A stretch of 64,000 nucleotides of DNA, taken from assembly GCF_001297705.1 (NCBI RefSeq), contig NZ_LIRF01000003.1:558001-622000 (forward strand), written 5' to 3'. Below are positions 63,959 through 64,000 of the stretch, piece by piece. Positions within the stretch are counted from its first letter, which is position 1. Each line of letters begins with the position of its first letter. The DNA comes from Chryseobacterium sp. ERMR1:04 (GTDB lineage: Bacteria; Bacteroidota; Bacteroidia; Flavobacteriales; Weeksellaceae). The notes below the pieces were generated by a model that saw only the letters and a program-made list of their open reading frames with translations, was not told where the DNA came from and ran no database searches. Position numbers and translations under genes: made by a program.

Positions 63959-64000
63959 TTAGGATTTCAATTCCTTGATCATAATAAATTTACCTAAAAA
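63959..64000 (-). CDS. Possible C-terminal tail of a gene beyond the window
   Basis: The minus strand reads open from 64000 to a TAA at 63959-63961 (FLGKFIMIKELKS). It lies just before the 63889-63923 terminator, as expected for the end of a gene, but 14 codons do not allow a product to be named. Confidence 0.3.
   Translation of the reverse strand, partial: FLGKFIMIKELKS

Overview
The window is AT-rich, densely coded DNA from a flavobacterium, most likely Chryseobacterium or a close Weeksellaceae relative (Bacteroidota). This is judged from a 288-residue primary sigma factor without region 1.1, TAnnTTTG -7 boxes, lack of obvious Shine-Dalgarno sequences, an atpDC pair separate from the rest of ATP synthase, T6SS subtype iii genes, a capnine-type sulfonolipid gene pair, a GT117/DUF2723 protein and many TonB/lipoprotein-type genes. 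No rRNA, tRNA, CRISPR array, transposase or prophage was seen.

Layout. 1-511: 5' part of a class V aminotransferase. 0.66-3.7 kb: end of a T6SS operon (TssG, TssN, TssK; minus strand). 4.1-4.9 kb: S1/P1 nuclease gene broken by a one-base deletion. 5.2-6.1 kb: rpoD. 6.25-8.3 kb: two tandem AlkB-like 2-oxoglutarate oxygenase-fold proteins, the first apparently without its iron-binding HxD histidine. 8.4-12.6 kb: a MocR/PdxR-type regulator divergent from two GNAT acetyltransferases, a flavin monooxygenase and a small membrane protein. 12.6-16.4 kb: copper-handling operon. 16.6-18.9 kb: TonB-dependent receptor. 19.0-25.9 kb: kdsA, thioesterase, DUF1697, a multi-spanning membrane protein and a GT117 protein. 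26.1-28.5 kb: probable cysteate synthase and cysteate acyltransferase. 28.6-31.7 kb: EamA transporter and a radical SAM/B12-type protein. 32-38 kb: atpDC, ribF, and a tandem duplication of a lipoprotein gene that also copied the ribF tail. 38-47 kb: housekeeping and envelope genes (glutathione peroxidase, kdsB, PAP2, aminotransferase, phosphosugar mutase, DUF2807) with several dispersed palindromic repeats.

47.9-50.7 kb holds a family 2A encapsulin operon: the shell protein and, overlapping it by 17 bases, a cysteine desulfurase with a roughly 225-residue low-complexity N-terminal extension, the expected cargo-loading region. This is a sulfur-related protein nanocompartment.

51-60 kb is a T6SS effector island: a LysM-like protein, a PAAR-like (DUF4280) protein with a C-terminal extension, a DUF2235 (Tle1-like) lipase effector, a DUF2931 lipoprotein and several secreted or lipoprotein partners that may be immunity proteins; one is frameshifted in a homopolymer. 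It probably feeds the T6SS encoded at the left edge. The window ends with a SNF2-family helicase with two SWIM zinc motifs.

Two breaks lie in homopolymer runs, so sequencing error must be excluded before either gene is called a true pseudogene.
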